From an uncultured Lachnospiraceae bacterium (GTDB lineage: Bacteria; Bacillota; Clostridia; Lachnospirales; Lachnospiraceae): a stretch of 13,254 nt of DNA. Shown one piece after another: positions 1 through 8,765 of the stretch (position 1 is its first letter; each line of letters opens with the position of its first letter). A model generated the notes under the pieces. That model worked only from the letters and a program-made list of their open reading frames with translations. It did not search any database and was not told the origin of the DNA. The stretch is taken from the NCBI GenBank assembly GCA_945836355.1, contig CAMALD010000010.1:1-13254 (forward strand). The letters run 5' to 3'. A program made the position numbers and the translations under genes.

Positions 1-2
1 TT

Positions 3-758
3 GAGGATATTTCGGCTCCGCGCTGCTTGGAGATTGAAACCCGCCTTAAGGAGATGCTGGATATCCCGGTATTCCATGATGACCAGCACGGTACCGCTAT
101 CGTGGTTCTTGCCGGTATCATTAATGCTTTGAAGGTGACCGGCAAGAAGAAGGAGGACTGCCGCATTGTAGTAAACGGCGCAGGCTCCGCGGGTATCGCC
201 ATTTCCAAGCTTCTTCTCAAATACGGTTTTAAGCATCTGACCCTCTGCGACCGCTCCGGTATCCTTGCAAAGGATACGCCGGACCTGAACTGGATGCAGC
301 AGCAGATGATGGATATCACCAACCTTGAGAACGCACACGGCACTCTTGCAGATGCGATGAAGGGCGCCGATATCTTCGTCGGTGTCTCCGCTCCGAACAT
401 TGTCACCCCGGAGATGGTTGCGTCCATGAATCACGATTCGATTTTATTTGCCATGGCAAATCCGGTACCGGAAATCATGCCGGATGCCGCAAAGGCTGCC
501 GGTGCGCGCGTGGTCGGCACGGGACGTTCCGATTTCCCGAATCAGGTCAACAACGTTGTCGCATTTCCGGGCATCTTCAAGGGTGCACTGGAGGGGCGCG
601 CTCCGCAGATTACCGAGGAGATGAAGCTCGCCGCAGCCCAGGCCATCGCAGGACTTGTTTCGGATGACGAGCTTTCCGATGAAAACATTCTGCCTGCCGC
701 CTTCGACCCGCGTGTCTGCGATGCTGTCAGCAATGCGGTAAAATCCCATATTCATTAG
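3..758 (+). CDS. Malic enzyme (oxaloacetate-decarboxylating malate dehydrogenase), C-terminal part
   Basis: The reading frame is open at the left edge, so the gene begins outside the window. About 252 residues are visible, where bacterial malic enzymes of this type are usually near 390-430. The enzyme converts malate to pyruvate and CO2 while reducing NAD(P), in the cytosol. The fragment starts with the family segment EDISAPRCLEIE. DDQHGTA, part of the metal/substrate site, follows, then a Rossmann nucleotide-binding motif VVNGAGSAGIA. Further along are VGVSAPNIVTPEMV and MANPVPEI, both typical of the family. The catalytic Tyr and Lys lie upstream and cannot be checked. The TTG at 27 is internal and not a start, because the homology continues to its left. 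NAD versus NADP preference cannot be decided from this part. The stop is one base before the next gene, which suggests co-transcription. Confidence 0.93.
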   Translation, partial: EDISAPRCLEIETRLKEMLDIPVFHDDQHGTAIVVLAGIINALKVTGKKKEDCRIVVNGAGSAGIAISKLLLKYGFKHLTLCDRSGILAKDTPDLNWMQQQMMDITNLENAHGTLADAMKGADIFVGVSAPNIVTPEMVASMNHDSILFAMANPVPEIMPDAAKAAGARVVGTGRSDFPNQVNNVVAFPGIFKGALEGRAPQITEEMKLAAAQAIAGLVSDDELSDENILPAAFDPRVCDAVSNAVKSHIH

Positions 759-759
759 T

Positions 760-1683
760 ATGTGGAACGGGAAACGATTTCATTCCTTCGACTACGATTG
801 TAAACAACGTTTCGGCTGTAAGCTGTACAAGCTTTCACTCGATGCCGGCTTTTCCTGTCCCAACCGGGACGGTACCCTCGATACCCGCGGCTGCATTTTT
901 TGCAGCGCGGGCGGCTCGGGGGATTTCGCCGCCAGCCGTAATCTCTCCATCACAGGACAGCTTTCTTCGGCCAGGCAGCTTGTCGAAGCCAAAAATCCAT
1001 CCGGGAAGTACATTGCCTATTTTCAGGCATTCACAAACACCTATGCACCGGTAGAAGTATTGCGCGAAAAATACCTTGAGGCAGCATCACAGCAGGACAT
1101 AGCTGCTCTGTCGGTTGCCACACGTCCCGACTGCCTTTCTCCCGCGGTCGTGCAGCTTTTAAGTGAAATCAATCAGCTAAAGCCGGTCACGGTGGAGCTC
1201 GGCTTACAGACAATTCATGCCGAAAGCGCCCGCTTTATCCGCCGCGGCTATCCGTTAGAAATCTACGAGCCCGCCGTACACAGCCTTGCTGCTGCCGGGC
1301 TTGATATCGTCACCCACCTGATTTTGGGACTTCCGAACGAATATCCCGGGGACATGCTTGCGTCCGTGCGCTATATCAGTTCCCTTCCGTTGACAGGAGT
1401 GAAGCTGCAGCTTCTGCATGTTCTCGCAGGCACCGATCTAGCTGACTACTACCGCTTGCACCCGGAAAACTTCCACTTACTCGAAATGTCCGACTATATC
1501 GACACGTTGCCGGATTGCCTTGCCATCCTGCCGGAGCAAATCGCGGTTCACCGTCTCACCGGTGACGGTCCAAAAAAATTATTGATTGCACCTCTCTGGA
1601 GCGCCAACAAAAGACTGGTACTGAACACCATTGAAAAAGAAATGAAAAAACGTGATTTCCTGCAGGGACAGGCACTGAAATAA
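760..1683 (+). CDS. TIGR01212/YhcC-family radical SAM protein
   Basis: This is a 307-residue iron-sulfur protein of the radical SAM superfamily, in the family typified by E. coli YhcC. The cluster cysteines are C33, C45 and C48, spaced C-X11-C-X2-C rather than the classic CX3CX2C; this spacing is normal for the family. They lie in the conserved stretch LSLDAGFSCPNRDGT...GCIFC. ELGLQT near residue 147 and HLILGLPNE further on fit the radical SAM barrel. The ATG at 760 gives the usual N-terminus (a short lead, then RFGCKLYKLSLDAGF). It has no good Shine-Dalgarno sequence of its own and follows the malic enzyme stop after one base, so translation is probably coupled. The reaction catalysed by the family is not established to my knowledge. 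The link to the malic enzyme is positional only. Confidence 0.9.
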   Translation: MWNGKRFHSFDYDCKQRFGCKLYKLSLDAGFSCPNRDGTLDTRGCIFCSAGGSGDFAASRNLSITGQLSSARQLVEAKNPSGKYIAYFQAFTNTYAPVEVLREKYLEAASQQDIAALSVATRPDCLSPAVVQLLSEINQLKPVTVELGLQTIHAESARFIRRGYPLEIYEPAVHSLAAAGLDIVTHLILGLPNEYPGDMLASVRYISSLPLTGVKLQLLHVLAGTDLADYYRLHPENFHLLEMSDYIDTLPDCLAILPEQIAVHRLTGDGPKKLLIAPLWSANKRLVLNTIEKEMKKRDFLQGQALK

Positions 1684-1701
1684 TATCATGGAGGATTTTG
1701 T

Positions 1702-2241
1702 ATGCAGACCGAAATGCAGCCTGAAGCACTGATGCTTTACAAATTGATTATCTTATACATTCTCGATAAAGTGGAATTCCCTTTAACCAACGTCCAGTTG
1801 ACCAACTTCATCCTGGACAAGGGCTATACCAATTATTTTAATATTCAGCAGGTTCTCGCCGAATTGCTGGAGGATCATTTTATATCCTGCAACGCCGTGC
1901 GCAACAGCTCCTACTACGAAATCACTTCCTCCGGCGGGGAAACCCTGTCCTTCTTTTACGACAAGATATCCGATGCCATCAAAAATGACATCGATGAATA
2001 TCTCAAAGAGAATAAATACAAAATGCGCGAGGAGAACTCCATATTTGCGGATTTCTACGAGGCGCACAAAAACGAATATATCACCACGCTCAAGGTACTT
2101 GAGCGCGGCAATCCGATTATTGAAATCAAGCTGTCCGCGGCTTCCGAAGCGGAGGCAAGCATGATTTGTGAGAACTGGTCAAAGAAAAGCTCGGAAATCT
2201 ATGCCCGTATTTTTCAGTCGCTGACCACAGATGTAGAATAG
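1702..2241 (+). CDS. DUF4364 family protein, winged-helix-like
   Basis: This 179-residue cytosolic protein matches my recollection of the DUF4364 family found across Clostridia. The N-terminal half (about residues 8-80) reads like a winged-helix domain: helical ALMLYKLIILYILDKV, then LTNVQLTNFIL, then a recognition-helix-like NIQQVLAELLEDHFI and a wing-like SYYEITSSGGETL. The C-terminal half is charged and ends in a mixed alpha/beta segment with no catalytic motif. There is no signal peptide or membrane segment. A GGAGG at about 1690 sits at good distance from the ATG. The gene starts 18 bases after the radical SAM gene and is probably the last of that transcript. A DNA-binding role is inferred from the fold only; no target is known. 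The family assignment is from memory of sequence pattern, not from a search. Confidence 0.82.
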   Translation: MQTEMQPEALMLYKLIILYILDKVEFPLTNVQLTNFILDKGYTNYFNIQQVLAELLEDHFISCNAVRNSSYYEITSSGGETLSFFYDKISDAIKNDIDEYLKENKYKMREENSIFADFYEAHKNEYITTLKVLERGNPIIEIKLSAASEAEASMICENWSKKSSEIYARIFQSLTTDVE

Positions 2242-2262
2242 CTTTTGAGGTTCATTTCTGAT

Positions 2263-2907
2263 TTATTCGGTAACTTCCGTTATCTTTTCCCGCACCTCTT
2301 TGGCACACAGCTCATCAATGCACTGCCAGATTTGGGCACGTCCCTGCTTCGTTTCCGCAGAGAATGCGATTATCTGTGTCCCCGGCCGCAGCTGCAGCCC
2401 TTCTCTCAGTATCTTAAGCTGCTTCTGCTGTTGGCTGCGGTTAATCTTATCCAGCTTTGTCGCGATGATGACCGGCTCAAAGCCCTGATACACAATCCAC
2501 TCATACATATCCTTATCATCTGCGGATGGTTCGTGGCGGATATCCACCAGCAAAAACACAAGGCGGAGCTGTCTCGACTTTTTGAGATAATTCTCAATCA
2601 GCTTGCCCCATTTTACTTTGGTTTCCCTGGATACCTTCGCATAACCATAGCCGGGAAGATCCACAAAATACAGCTGGTGGTCAATATTATAGAAATTGAT
2701 TGTCTGGGTCTTGCCCGGCTGCGCTGATGTGCGCGCAAATGCCCTCCGATTCATCAATGCATTAATCAGCGAGGACTTCCCCACATTGGATTTCCCGGCA
2801 AAAGCAAATTCAGGCAGCTCATTGACAGGCAGCTTACTTGTGATTCCGCAGACGGTTTCCAAGTCAACCTCCTGTACTCTGCGCGCCATTTCCTTTTCAT
2901 CTACCAT
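2263..2907 (-). CDS. engB: Ribosome biogenesis GTP-binding protein EngB (YihA/YsxC)
   Basis: This 214-residue TRAFAC-class GTPase is known from B. subtilis YsxC and E. coli YihA to be needed for late assembly of the 50S ribosomal subunit. The G motifs are in order: G1 GKSNVGKS (residues 38-45), a Thr-bearing G2 region GKTQT (65-69), G3 DLPGYG (83-88), G4 TKLDK (150-154) and G5 SAET (173-176). Length is normal for the family. The ATG at 2907 has an AGGAGGA ribosome binding site a few bases upstream. The gene follows lon by 54 bases with no clear hairpin between, so it is probably transcribed with it. The lonA-ysxC adjacency also occurs in Bacillus. Its 3' end comes within 21 bases of the stop of the convergent DUF4364 gene. 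Confidence 0.96.
   Translation of the reverse strand: MVDEKEMARRVQEVDLETVCGITSKLPVNELPEFAFAGKSNVGKSSLINALMNRRAFARTSAQPGKTQTINFYNIDHQLYFVDLPGYGYAKVSRETKVKWGKLIENYLKKSRQLRLVFLLVDIRHEPSADDKDMYEWIVYQGFEPVIIATKLDKINRSQQQKQLKILREGLQLRPGTQIIAFSAETKQGRAQIWQCIDELCAKEVREKITEVTE
2269..2288 (+). terminator. Weak candidate terminator for the rightward transcript
   Basis: GGTAAC (2269-2274) can pair with GTTATC (2279-2284) around a TTCC loop, with one G-U pair, and four Ts follow at 2285-2288. It sits just past the DUF4364 stop, inside the 3' end of engB on the other strand. The stem is only six pairs with little GC, so this is a weak call. No other hairpin was seen between the convergent stops. Confidence 0.28.
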
Positions 2908-2961
2908 ATCTTCCTCCTGTTTTCCCGTCGCATTCCGGTATGTATTCCCGAAAAGCCAATA

Positions 2962-5286
2962 TCACACAAGCGCTTCTTTCAGCACTTCCTTCATTGTCTC
3001 CACAAAAACAACCCGCAATCCGTCGGTAATCTCGGTTTCCAGCTCCTTTACATCGCTTTCGTTCTTCTTCGGCACCAGCACCAGAGTGATTCCCGCCTGC
3101 TTCGCCGCCAGCAGCTTCTCCTTCACACCGCCGATCGGCAGCACACGTCCGCGCAGCGTCACTTCACCGGTCATCGCCAGATCTGCACGCACCTTTTTGC
3201 CTGTCACCGCAGAAAGCACAGCCGTGGTAATCGCAGTGCCCGCCGAAGGCCCATCCTTCGGTACTGCACCCTCCGGAATGTGCATATGCAGATCATGCTT
3301 CTCAAAATACTCGTCCGGAATCTGATAGCTCGGCGCCACCGAGCGCACATAACTGATTGCAGTATGCGCCGATTCCTTCATCACATCTCCCAGCTTTCCG
3401 GTCAATTCCACCGTGCCCTTTCCGGGCATCGTATTGACTTCTATCGAAAGAGTGTCCCCGCCCGCGCCGGTCACTGCCAGACCGCGGACAATCCCGACCT
3501 CGTCTCTGGAATTTTTCTTTTCCGGCTCATATTTCACTGTGCCGAGAAATTCTGTCACATTCCTTTCGGTCACCCTCACCATCTTCACGGACGCATCCTT
3601 CTCCATCCTGAGAACCGCCTTGCGCATCACCTCGCCGATTCGGCGCTCAAGACTGCGCACACCGGCTTCTTTGGTGTAGCCGGAGATAATCCTTGCGATT
3701 GCTTTATCTGAAATCGAAAAGCTGCCCTTGCTTAAGCCGTTTTTCTCCATGCATTTTTTCACCAGATGCTCTTTCGCAATATGGAGCTTTTCCGATGCTG
3801 TATACGAATTCACCTCAATAATCTCCATGCGGTCCAGCAGAGGCGCCGGAATCGTCTGCAGGGTATTGGCTGTCGCAACAAACAGTACCTGGGATAAATC
3901 TACCGGCATCTCGACATAATGATCCACAAAACGGGAATTCTGTTCGGAATCCAGCACCTCCAGTAATGCCGAGGCCGGATCTCCCTTATAATCACTGCCC
4001 AGCTTATCAATCTCATCCAGAAGCATCAGCGGATTTTTTATACCTGCTGTCTTTAAGCCGGTGATGATTCTGCCCGGCAGCGCCCCCACATAAGTGCGCC
4101 TGTGCCCGCGTATCTCCGCCTCATCGCGCACACCGCCAAGACAGATGCGCACATATTTTTTGTCCAGAGCTCGCGCCACCGAACGCGCGATGGACGTTTT
4201 TCCGGTACCCGGAGGCCCCACCAGACAAAGGATGGGACTGTCGCCGCCTCTGGTTGCTTTGCGGACGGCCAAAAACTCCATAACACGCTCTTTCACCTTT
4301 TTTAAGCCATAATGGTCTTCTTCCAGTATTTTTTCGGCATGCCCAAGATCCTCGTTATCCTTGCCTGATTTATTCCACGGCAGTGCCAGCAGAGTCTCAA
4401 TGTAGCCTCTGGACACCGCACTCTCGGACGGACTTCCGCTCACCGCCTTAAAGCGGCTGATTTCCCGACGAATCCCCTCTTTTATCTCCTCCGGAGCTTC
4501 GAGTTCCTCGCAAAGCACACGAAACCTGTCTGCATCCGCAATCGGATTTGCCTCACCGAGCTCGCTCTGGATTACCTTCATTTGCTCGCGCAGCATATAT
4601 TCACGCTGGTTCTTATCCACGCGCTGCTTCACTTTTTCCTGAATATCTTTCTTGATTCGGATAATATAGGTCTCATTTGCCAGAATCATCGACTCCGCCT
4701 CAAACTGCCCCAAAAGATCCCGTGCCGACAATATCTGCTGCTTTTCCGGCACAGTCATCGGTATCTGAATCGGAATCTGTTCGACCAATTTCCGCAGACT
4801 TGTGGTTTCCGACAGATTGTGCAGCATTTCCTTGCTGAGATTGCCATGCTCACCTGCATAGACCATAAGTCCTTCTTTTAAACTGCGCAGCATTCCCTGT
4901 TGAGCCAGTTCTTCCGGCTCCGCCTCATCCGGTGTTACATGCACATTAGCGACTGGTCCTTCCGCGGTCTGTGAGACACCGAGCAGTGATGCGCGGCATT
5001 CTCCGATTGCAAGCACCCTGAGCATATCATCCTGCAGACGGATAATCTGCTTGATGATGGTAATCGTGCCATACTGATACAAATCCTGAAGCTCAGGTCT
5101 GTCCGTCATCACGTCACGCTGCGCCACACAGAATACTCTCTGGTCCTGCCGCATTGCAGTCTCAACCGCCGCAATGCTGAATTGTCTTTTTACATCAAAA
5201 TGTATCATCATTCCGGGCATGACAACCATGTTCCGAAGTGCCACTAGAGGCAGCGTAAAAGCTTCCTTTTTTTCCGTTTCCTCCAT
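2962..5286 (-). CDS. lon: ATP-dependent Lon protease (LonA type)
   Basis: This 774-residue soluble serine protease degrades misfolded and selected regulatory proteins using ATP. The N-terminal substrate-binding domain (about 10-200) opens with LPLVALRNMVVMPGM, typical of LonA. A helical linker (about 200-300) follows. The AAA+ module has Walker A GPPGTGKTS (357-365) and Walker B LMLLDEID (420-427). The C-terminal protease domain carries the Ser-Lys dyad: Ser681 in KDGPSAG and Lys724 in GGVKEKLLAA, 43 residues apart as in E. coli Lon. There are no membrane segments, which excludes LonB of the membrane-bound kind. The ATG at 5286 has GGAAAGG about 11 bases upstream, a slightly distant ribosome binding site. 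The gene begins 21 bases after clpX ends and is probably in the same transcript. All key residues are intact. Confidence 0.97.
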   Translation of the reverse strand: MEETEKKEAFTLPLVALRNMVVMPGMMIHFDVKRQFSIAAVETAMRQDQRVFCVAQRDVMTDRPELQDLYQYGTITIIKQIIRLQDDMLRVLAIGECRASLLGVSQTAEGPVANVHVTPDEAEPEELAQQGMLRSLKEGLMVYAGEHGNLSKEMLHNLSETTSLRKLVEQIPIQIPMTVPEKQQILSARDLLGQFEAESMILANETYIIRIKKDIQEKVKQRVDKNQREYMLREQMKVIQSELGEANPIADADRFRVLCEELEAPEEIKEGIRREISRFKAVSGSPSESAVSRGYIETLLALPWNKSGKDNEDLGHAEKILEEDHYGLKKVKERVMEFLAVRKATRGGDSPILCLVGPPGTGKTSIARSVARALDKKYVRICLGGVRDEAEIRGHRRTYVGALPGRIITGLKTAGIKNPLMLLDEIDKLGSDYKGDPASALLEVLDSEQNSRFVDHYVEMPVDLSQVLFVATANTLQTIPAPLLDRMEIIEVNSYTASEKLHIAKEHLVKKCMEKNGLSKGSFSISDKAIARIISGYTKEAGVRSLERRIGEVMRKAVLRMEKDASVKMVRVTERNVTEFLGTVKYEPEKKNSRDEVGIVRGLAVTGAGGDTLSIEVNTMPGKGTVELTGKLGDVMKESAHTAISYVRSVAPSYQIPDEYFEKHDLHMHIPEGAVPKDGPSAGTAITTAVLSAVTGKKVRADLAMTGEVTLRGRVLPIGGVKEKLLAAKQAGITLVLVPKKNESDVKELETEITDGLRVVFVETMKEVLKEALV

Positions 5287-5307
5287 AAAATTACATACCT
5301 TTCCGGA

Positions 5308-6609
5308 TTATGCGATTTCATTCGCGTTGCGCGATACGCGCTTTTTTGCAGGCGGCTTTTTGCCCTGCATGTTTTCATCGCGAATCAGCTGCGGCTGCTC
5401 TTTTCCTTCTGCCGCTTCTTTTGTTACAATACACTTGACCACATCTATATCGGTCGGTATCGTAAACATCGATTCCATCATCACAGACTCAAGAATCGCG
5501 CGAAGACCTCTGGCTCCTGTCTTGCGCTCGAACGAGCGCTTTGCAATCACCTGAAGTGCCTCCGGAGTAAACTCAAGCTCCACCCCATCCAGCTCAAACA
5601 ACTTGCGATACTGCTTGACAAGCGCATTTTTCGGCTCCGAGAGTATGCGCACCAGAGCCGGCTCATCGAGCAAATCCATAGCAGTCACAACCGGCACGCG
5701 ACCGACAAACTCAGGAATCAGGCCAAATTTGATCAAATCCTGCGGCAGCACCTGACGAAGCAGTTCGCCGATATCGCGCTTCTGACCTACCGTCACATCC
5801 GCATTAAAGCCGATGGTCTTCTGACCGATTCGCGCATCAATAATCTTCTCCAGTCCGTCAAATGCACCACCGCAGATAAACAAAATATTGGTGGTATCAA
5901 TCTGAAGGAACTCCTGATGCGGATGCTTTCTTCCGCCCTGAGGCGGTACCGACGCCACGGTCCCTTCCAGTATCTTAAGAAGTGCCTGCTGTACACCTTC
6001 ACCGGAGACATCGCGTGTAATCGAAGTATTCTCCGATTTTCTGGTAATCTTATCAATCTCATCAATGTAGATGATGCCGTACTGCGCACGCTCAATATCG
6101 TAATCGGCTGCCTGAATAATTTTTAATAAAATATTCTCCACGTCCTCGCCGACATATCCGGCCTCCGTCAATGCTGTAGCATCGGCAATCGCAAACGGTA
6201 CATTGAGAATCTTCGCAAGAGTCTGGGCAAGATAGGTCTTACCTGAACCCGTCGGACCGATAAGAAGAATGTTGCTCTTTTGCAGCTCCACATCCAGATC
6301 TCTCTCGGACATAATACGTTTATAATGATTGTAAACGGACACTGCGAGAGAACGCTTCGCCTCATCCTGCCCAATCACATACTGATCCAGAAATTCCTTG
6401 ATTTCCTTCGGCTTGAGCAGATTGATGTCACTGTGCTCCATAGGTGCATCCATCTCTTCCGCTTCATCCTCTATAATCTCTGCACACAGCCCGATGCATT
6501 CGTCACATATATATACATCCTTTGGTCCTACAATCAGCCGCTTTACCTGATCCTGGGGTTTACCGCAAAAGGAACAGCGAAGCGAACGATCTTCATTTTT
6601 TCCTGCCAA
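5308..6609 (-). CDS. clpX: ClpX, ATP-binding unfoldase subunit of the Clp protease
   Basis: ClpX unfolds substrates and feeds them into ClpP. With a TTG start at 6609 the protein has 433 residues beginning MAGKNEDRS. The zinc-binding domain has two CXXC pairs (C12/C15, C35/C38). The AAA+ domain follows, with Walker A GPTGSGKT (118-125), Walker B IIYIDEID (179-186), the pore-loop region GGRKH (about 225-229) and the IGF loop (266-268) that docks on ClpP. A basic tail (KKPPAKKR) ends the protein. An alternative GTG start at 6618 adds three residues, but it lies inside the ribosome binding site (AGGTGA, 6620-6615), which is ideally spaced for the TTG. The TTG start also gives the N-terminus usual in relatives. 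The gene sits just downstream of clpP, its partner, and 21 bases before lon. Confidence 0.95.
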   Translation of the reverse strand: MAGKNEDRSLRCSFCGKPQDQVKRLIVGPKDVYICDECIGLCAEIIEDEAEEMDAPMEHSDINLLKPKEIKEFLDQYVIGQDEAKRSLAVSVYNHYKRIMSERDLDVELQKSNILLIGPTGSGKTYLAQTLAKILNVPFAIADATALTEAGYVGEDVENILLKIIQAADYDIERAQYGIIYIDEIDKITRKSENTSITRDVSGEGVQQALLKILEGTVASVPPQGGRKHPHQEFLQIDTTNILFICGGAFDGLEKIIDARIGQKTIGFNADVTVGQKRDIGELLRQVLPQDLIKFGLIPEFVGRVPVVTAMDLLDEPALVRILSEPKNALVKQYRKLFELDGVELEFTPEALQVIAKRSFERKTGARGLRAILESVMMESMFTIPTDIDVVKCIVTKEAAEGKEQPQLIRDENMQGKKPPAKKRVSRNANEIA

Positions 6610-6660
6610 TGCTTTCACCTCTCTTAATCTTTGTATTCACACCCGCACCCCGATGCTGCT

Positions 6661-7245
6661 TTATGCGCGCTTTGATACAATGGAATCAATCAGACCATAC
6701 TCCAGCGCTTCCTCCGCCGACATATAGTAATCGCGCTCCGTATCCGCAGCAATCACCTCATAAGGCTTACCTGTGTTTTCCGCAAGCATCTGGTTCAGCT
6801 TCTTCTTTGTCTTGAGAATATTCTCTGCCACAATCTGAATCTCCGTGGCCTGTCCTCTCGCACCGCCGGAAGGCTGATGAATCATAATCTCGGAATTCGG
6901 AAGAGCCATACGCTTTCCCTTGGCTCCGCCGGCAAGCAGAAATGCGCCCATGCTTGCTGCCATTCCGATACAGATGGTAGATACATCGCTCTTGATAAAC
7001 TGCATGGTATCGTAAATGGCCATACCTGCCGTTACCGAGCCGCCCGGGCTGTTAATGTAAAGGCTGATGTCTTTTCCCGGGTCCTCTGCTTCCAAAAATA
7101 GCAACTGTGCAACGATAATGCTAGCACTGACATCCGTTACTTCCTCGCCAAGGAAAATAATGCGGTCCTTCAGAAGACGGGAATAAATATCATAGGAGCG
7201 CTCGCCCCTGCTGGTCTGTTCAATGACATAAGGTACTAAACTCAT
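6661..7245 (-). CDS. clpP: ClpP, proteolytic subunit of the Clp protease
   Basis: ClpP forms the barrel-shaped serine peptidase that works with ClpX. From the ATG at 7245 it has 194 residues, the usual length, starting [19 protein letters not shown]. The catalytic triad is complete: Ser98 in [11 protein letters not shown], His123 in MIHQPSGG and Asp172 in [12 protein letters not shown]. Other family signatures are [19 protein letters not shown] and the handle region that follows His123. A TTG at 7251 is in frame but only four bases after the GGAGG (7256-7260), so the ATG, about ten bases away, is preferred. No propeptide is obvious. The gene lies 42 bases upstream of clpX, so the two subunits are likely made from one mRNA. 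A strong terminator hairpin separates it from tig, and no convincing own promoter is visible in the short remaining space. Confidence 0.97.
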   Translation of the reverse strand: MSLVPYVIEQTSRGERSYDIYSRLLKDRIIFLGEEVTDVSASIIVAQLLFLEAEDPGKDISLYINSPGGSVTAGMAIYDTMQFIKSDVSTICIGMAASMGAFLLAGGAKGKRMALPNSEIMIHQPSGGARGQATEIQIVAENILKTKKKLNQMLAENTGKPYEVIAADTERDYYMSAEEALEYGLIDSIVSKRA

Positions 7246-7279
7246 ACTCAATCAACCTCCATTTTTATATTATTCTGTT

Positions 7280-7322
7280 AAAAATGCGGGAATGATTTTC
7301 GGAAAAATCGTTCCCGCATTTT
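7280..7322 (-). terminator. Strong hairpin terminator between tig and clpP
   Basis: A near-perfect inverted repeat pairs 7281-7299 with 7304-7322 around a 4-base loop, with a single mismatch (C-A on the - strand, a G-U wobble on the + strand). The GC-rich core is TGCGGGAA. A-runs outside one arm and T-runs outside the other make it look functional in both directions. On the - strand it ends in a T stretch just after the tig stop. It probably ends or reduces transcription from tig into clpP. Confidence 0.85.
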
Positions 7323-7332
7323 ATCCATCATC

Positions 7333-8619
7333 TTATTTCTCTACTGCCTGCTCCAGTACAAAATCAACCGCCTTCTGCACTGCAAGGTCATTTGAAATCT
7401 GCTTCTTCTCTTCCTCACCGAGCAGTTCCTTCACCTTGTCAAGTTCCATGCTGTATGCCTCTGCCATGCGCTTCATCTCGTTCTCAACGTCCTCGTCGGA
7501 AACGGTGATGTTCTCTGCCTTGACAACTGCCTCGAGCACCAGACGGCTCTGAATGCGCCTTAACGCCTGCGGCTCCAGATTTTCAAGGAACTTCTCCTTG
7601 GTCATTCCGGTGAACTGCATATACTGCTCAAGGCGCATACCCTGCATCTGAAGTCTCTGTGCAAACTCCTCAGCCATCTGTCTCTTCTGGAACTCAACCA
7701 TCGGCTGCGGAATATCCATTGTCGCATTTGCGATAATCTTCTCAACAATCTGGTCTTCCTTCTCAGTCTTTGCCTCTCTTGCCTTTCTGTCAAGGATATC
7801 CTTCTTTACGCTCTCTCTGTATGCATCCAGCGTATCAAACTCGGATACATCCTGTGCAAACTCATCATCCAGCTCCGGAAGCTCCTTCTTCATGATTGTC
7901 TTCACGGTAACCTTGAACATTGCCGGCTTACCAGCAAGCTCCGCTGCATGATACTCCTCCGGGAAGGTTACGTTAATCTCGCACTCCTCGCCAATCTTCT
8001 TGCCGATCAACTGCTGCTCAAAGGTATCAATGAAGGAATGGGAACCGATGACAAGCTCATAGTTGGTCCCCTTGCCGCCCTCAAACGGAACACCGTCGGT
8101 AAAGCCTTCAAAATCAATGGTGGTGATGTCGCCATCCTCTACCGGGCGGTCTTCAACGGCAATCTTGCGGGAATTCTGCTCTCTTACGCGGTCAATCTCA
8201 GCGTTTACTTCCTCGTCGCCCGCCTCAAGCTCAGCCTTTGCAACTTCAATGCCCTTATACTGTCCGAGTGTAACCTCCGGCTTTACTGCAACCTCTGCGG
8301 TAAAAATAAAGCTCTGACCCTTTTCAATCTGTGTTACATCAATCTCCGGCCTGGATACAATCTCAAGTCCGCTCTCCTTTGCTGCCTGCTCATAAGCATC
8401 CGGAATAATCTCATTTGCTGCATCCTCATAAAAAATTGCTGCGCCGTACATCTTCTCGATAATTGCGCGTGGTGCCTTACCCTTGCGGAAACCCTGAACA
8501 TTGATCTTTCCCTTGTTCTTCTGGTAAGCCTTCTCCAACGCTTTCTCAAAATCCTCTGCGGTTGCCTCTATTGTCAGCTTCACCATATTTTTTCCTAAAT
8601 CTTCAACCTGAAAACTCAT
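7333..8619 (-). CDS. tig: Trigger factor (ribosome-associated chaperone/peptidyl-prolyl isomerase)
   Basis: Trigger factor binds the ribosome exit tunnel and helps nascent chains fold. The 428 residues show the usual three parts. The N-terminal ribosome-binding domain has the signature GFRKGKAPR (43-51). An FKBP-like isomerase domain spans about 155-245 (EDGDITTIDFEGF...FEGGKGTNYELVIGSHSFI). The C-terminal helical arms are rich in charged residues, with QRLQMQGMRLEQYMQFTGMT typical of the family. Length is normal. The ATG at 8619 has a strong AAGGAGG a few bases upstream. An extended -10 promoter lies about 60 bases upstream, and a strong terminator lies just downstream, so the gene probably has its own transcript. 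Its place ahead of the clp and lon genes matches Bacillus and Clostridia gene order. Confidence 0.97.
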   Translation of the reverse strand: MSFQVEDLGKNMVKLTIEATAEDFEKALEKAYQKNKGKINVQGFRKGKAPRAIIEKMYGAAIFYEDAANEIIPDAYEQAAKESGLEIVSRPEIDVTQIEKGQSFIFTAEVAVKPEVTLGQYKGIEVAKAELEAGDEEVNAEIDRVREQNSRKIAVEDRPVEDGDITTIDFEGFTDGVPFEGGKGTNYELVIGSHSFIDTFEQQLIGKKIGEECEINVTFPEEYHAAELAGKPAMFKVTVKTIMKKELPELDDEFAQDVSEFDTLDAYRESVKKDILDRKAREAKTEKEDQIVEKIIANATMDIPQPMVEFQKRQMAEEFAQRLQMQGMRLEQYMQFTGMTKEKFLENLEPQALRRIQSRLVLEAVVKAENITVSDEDVENEMKRMAEAYSMELDKVKELLGEEEKKQISNDLAVQKAVDFVLEQAVEK

Positions 8620-8677
8620 TTGTTTCTTCCTCCTTAAAATTATCCGATGGCGCAGGAATTCACCATAACATTTTTTA

Positions 8678-8706
8678 ATTATACCATACCGATTCGGAAA
8701 AATCCA
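8678..8706 (-). promoter_or_regulatory. Promoter of tig (extended -10)
   Basis: On the - strand TATAAT occupies 8683-8678 and is preceded by TGG, giving a TGnTATAAT extended -10. The -35 position at 17-bp spacing (8706-8701) reads TGGATT, a weak match that an extended -10 can tolerate. Predicted start is near 8671, giving a leader of about 50 bases to the ATG. I saw no CtsR heptad repeat or CIRCE element around it. Confidence 0.7.
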
Positions 8707-8741
8707 TATCTTTTTTCTGAAATCGCATGAAAATCACATAA

Positions 8742-8765
8742 AAACCGCAATCCCGACACCGGTTT
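8742..8765 (-). terminator. Weak candidate terminator of glmM
   Basis: On the - strand AAACCG overlapping the glmM stop (8765-8760) can pair with CGGTTT (8747-8742), and Ts follow. The stem has only six pairs and a 12-base loop, so termination here is uncertain. It is the only hairpin-plus-T candidate between glmM and tig. Confidence 0.35.

Noticed and set aside
7249..7251. TTG at 7251 as the clpP start
   Set aside because: It is only four bases after the GGAGG. The ATG at 7245 gives the standard ClpP N-terminus and better spacing.
7948..8598. 216-codon + strand ORF opposite tig
   Set aside because: It is a shadow of the trigger factor gene. The hydrophobic, Leu- and Cys-rich translation is what the reverse of charged helical codons gives.
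8620..8763. CtsR heptad repeat or CIRCE element controlling tig/clp/lon
   Set aside because: I looked for GGTCAAA-type tandem heptads and the long CIRCE inverted repeat upstream of tig and clpP and found neither.
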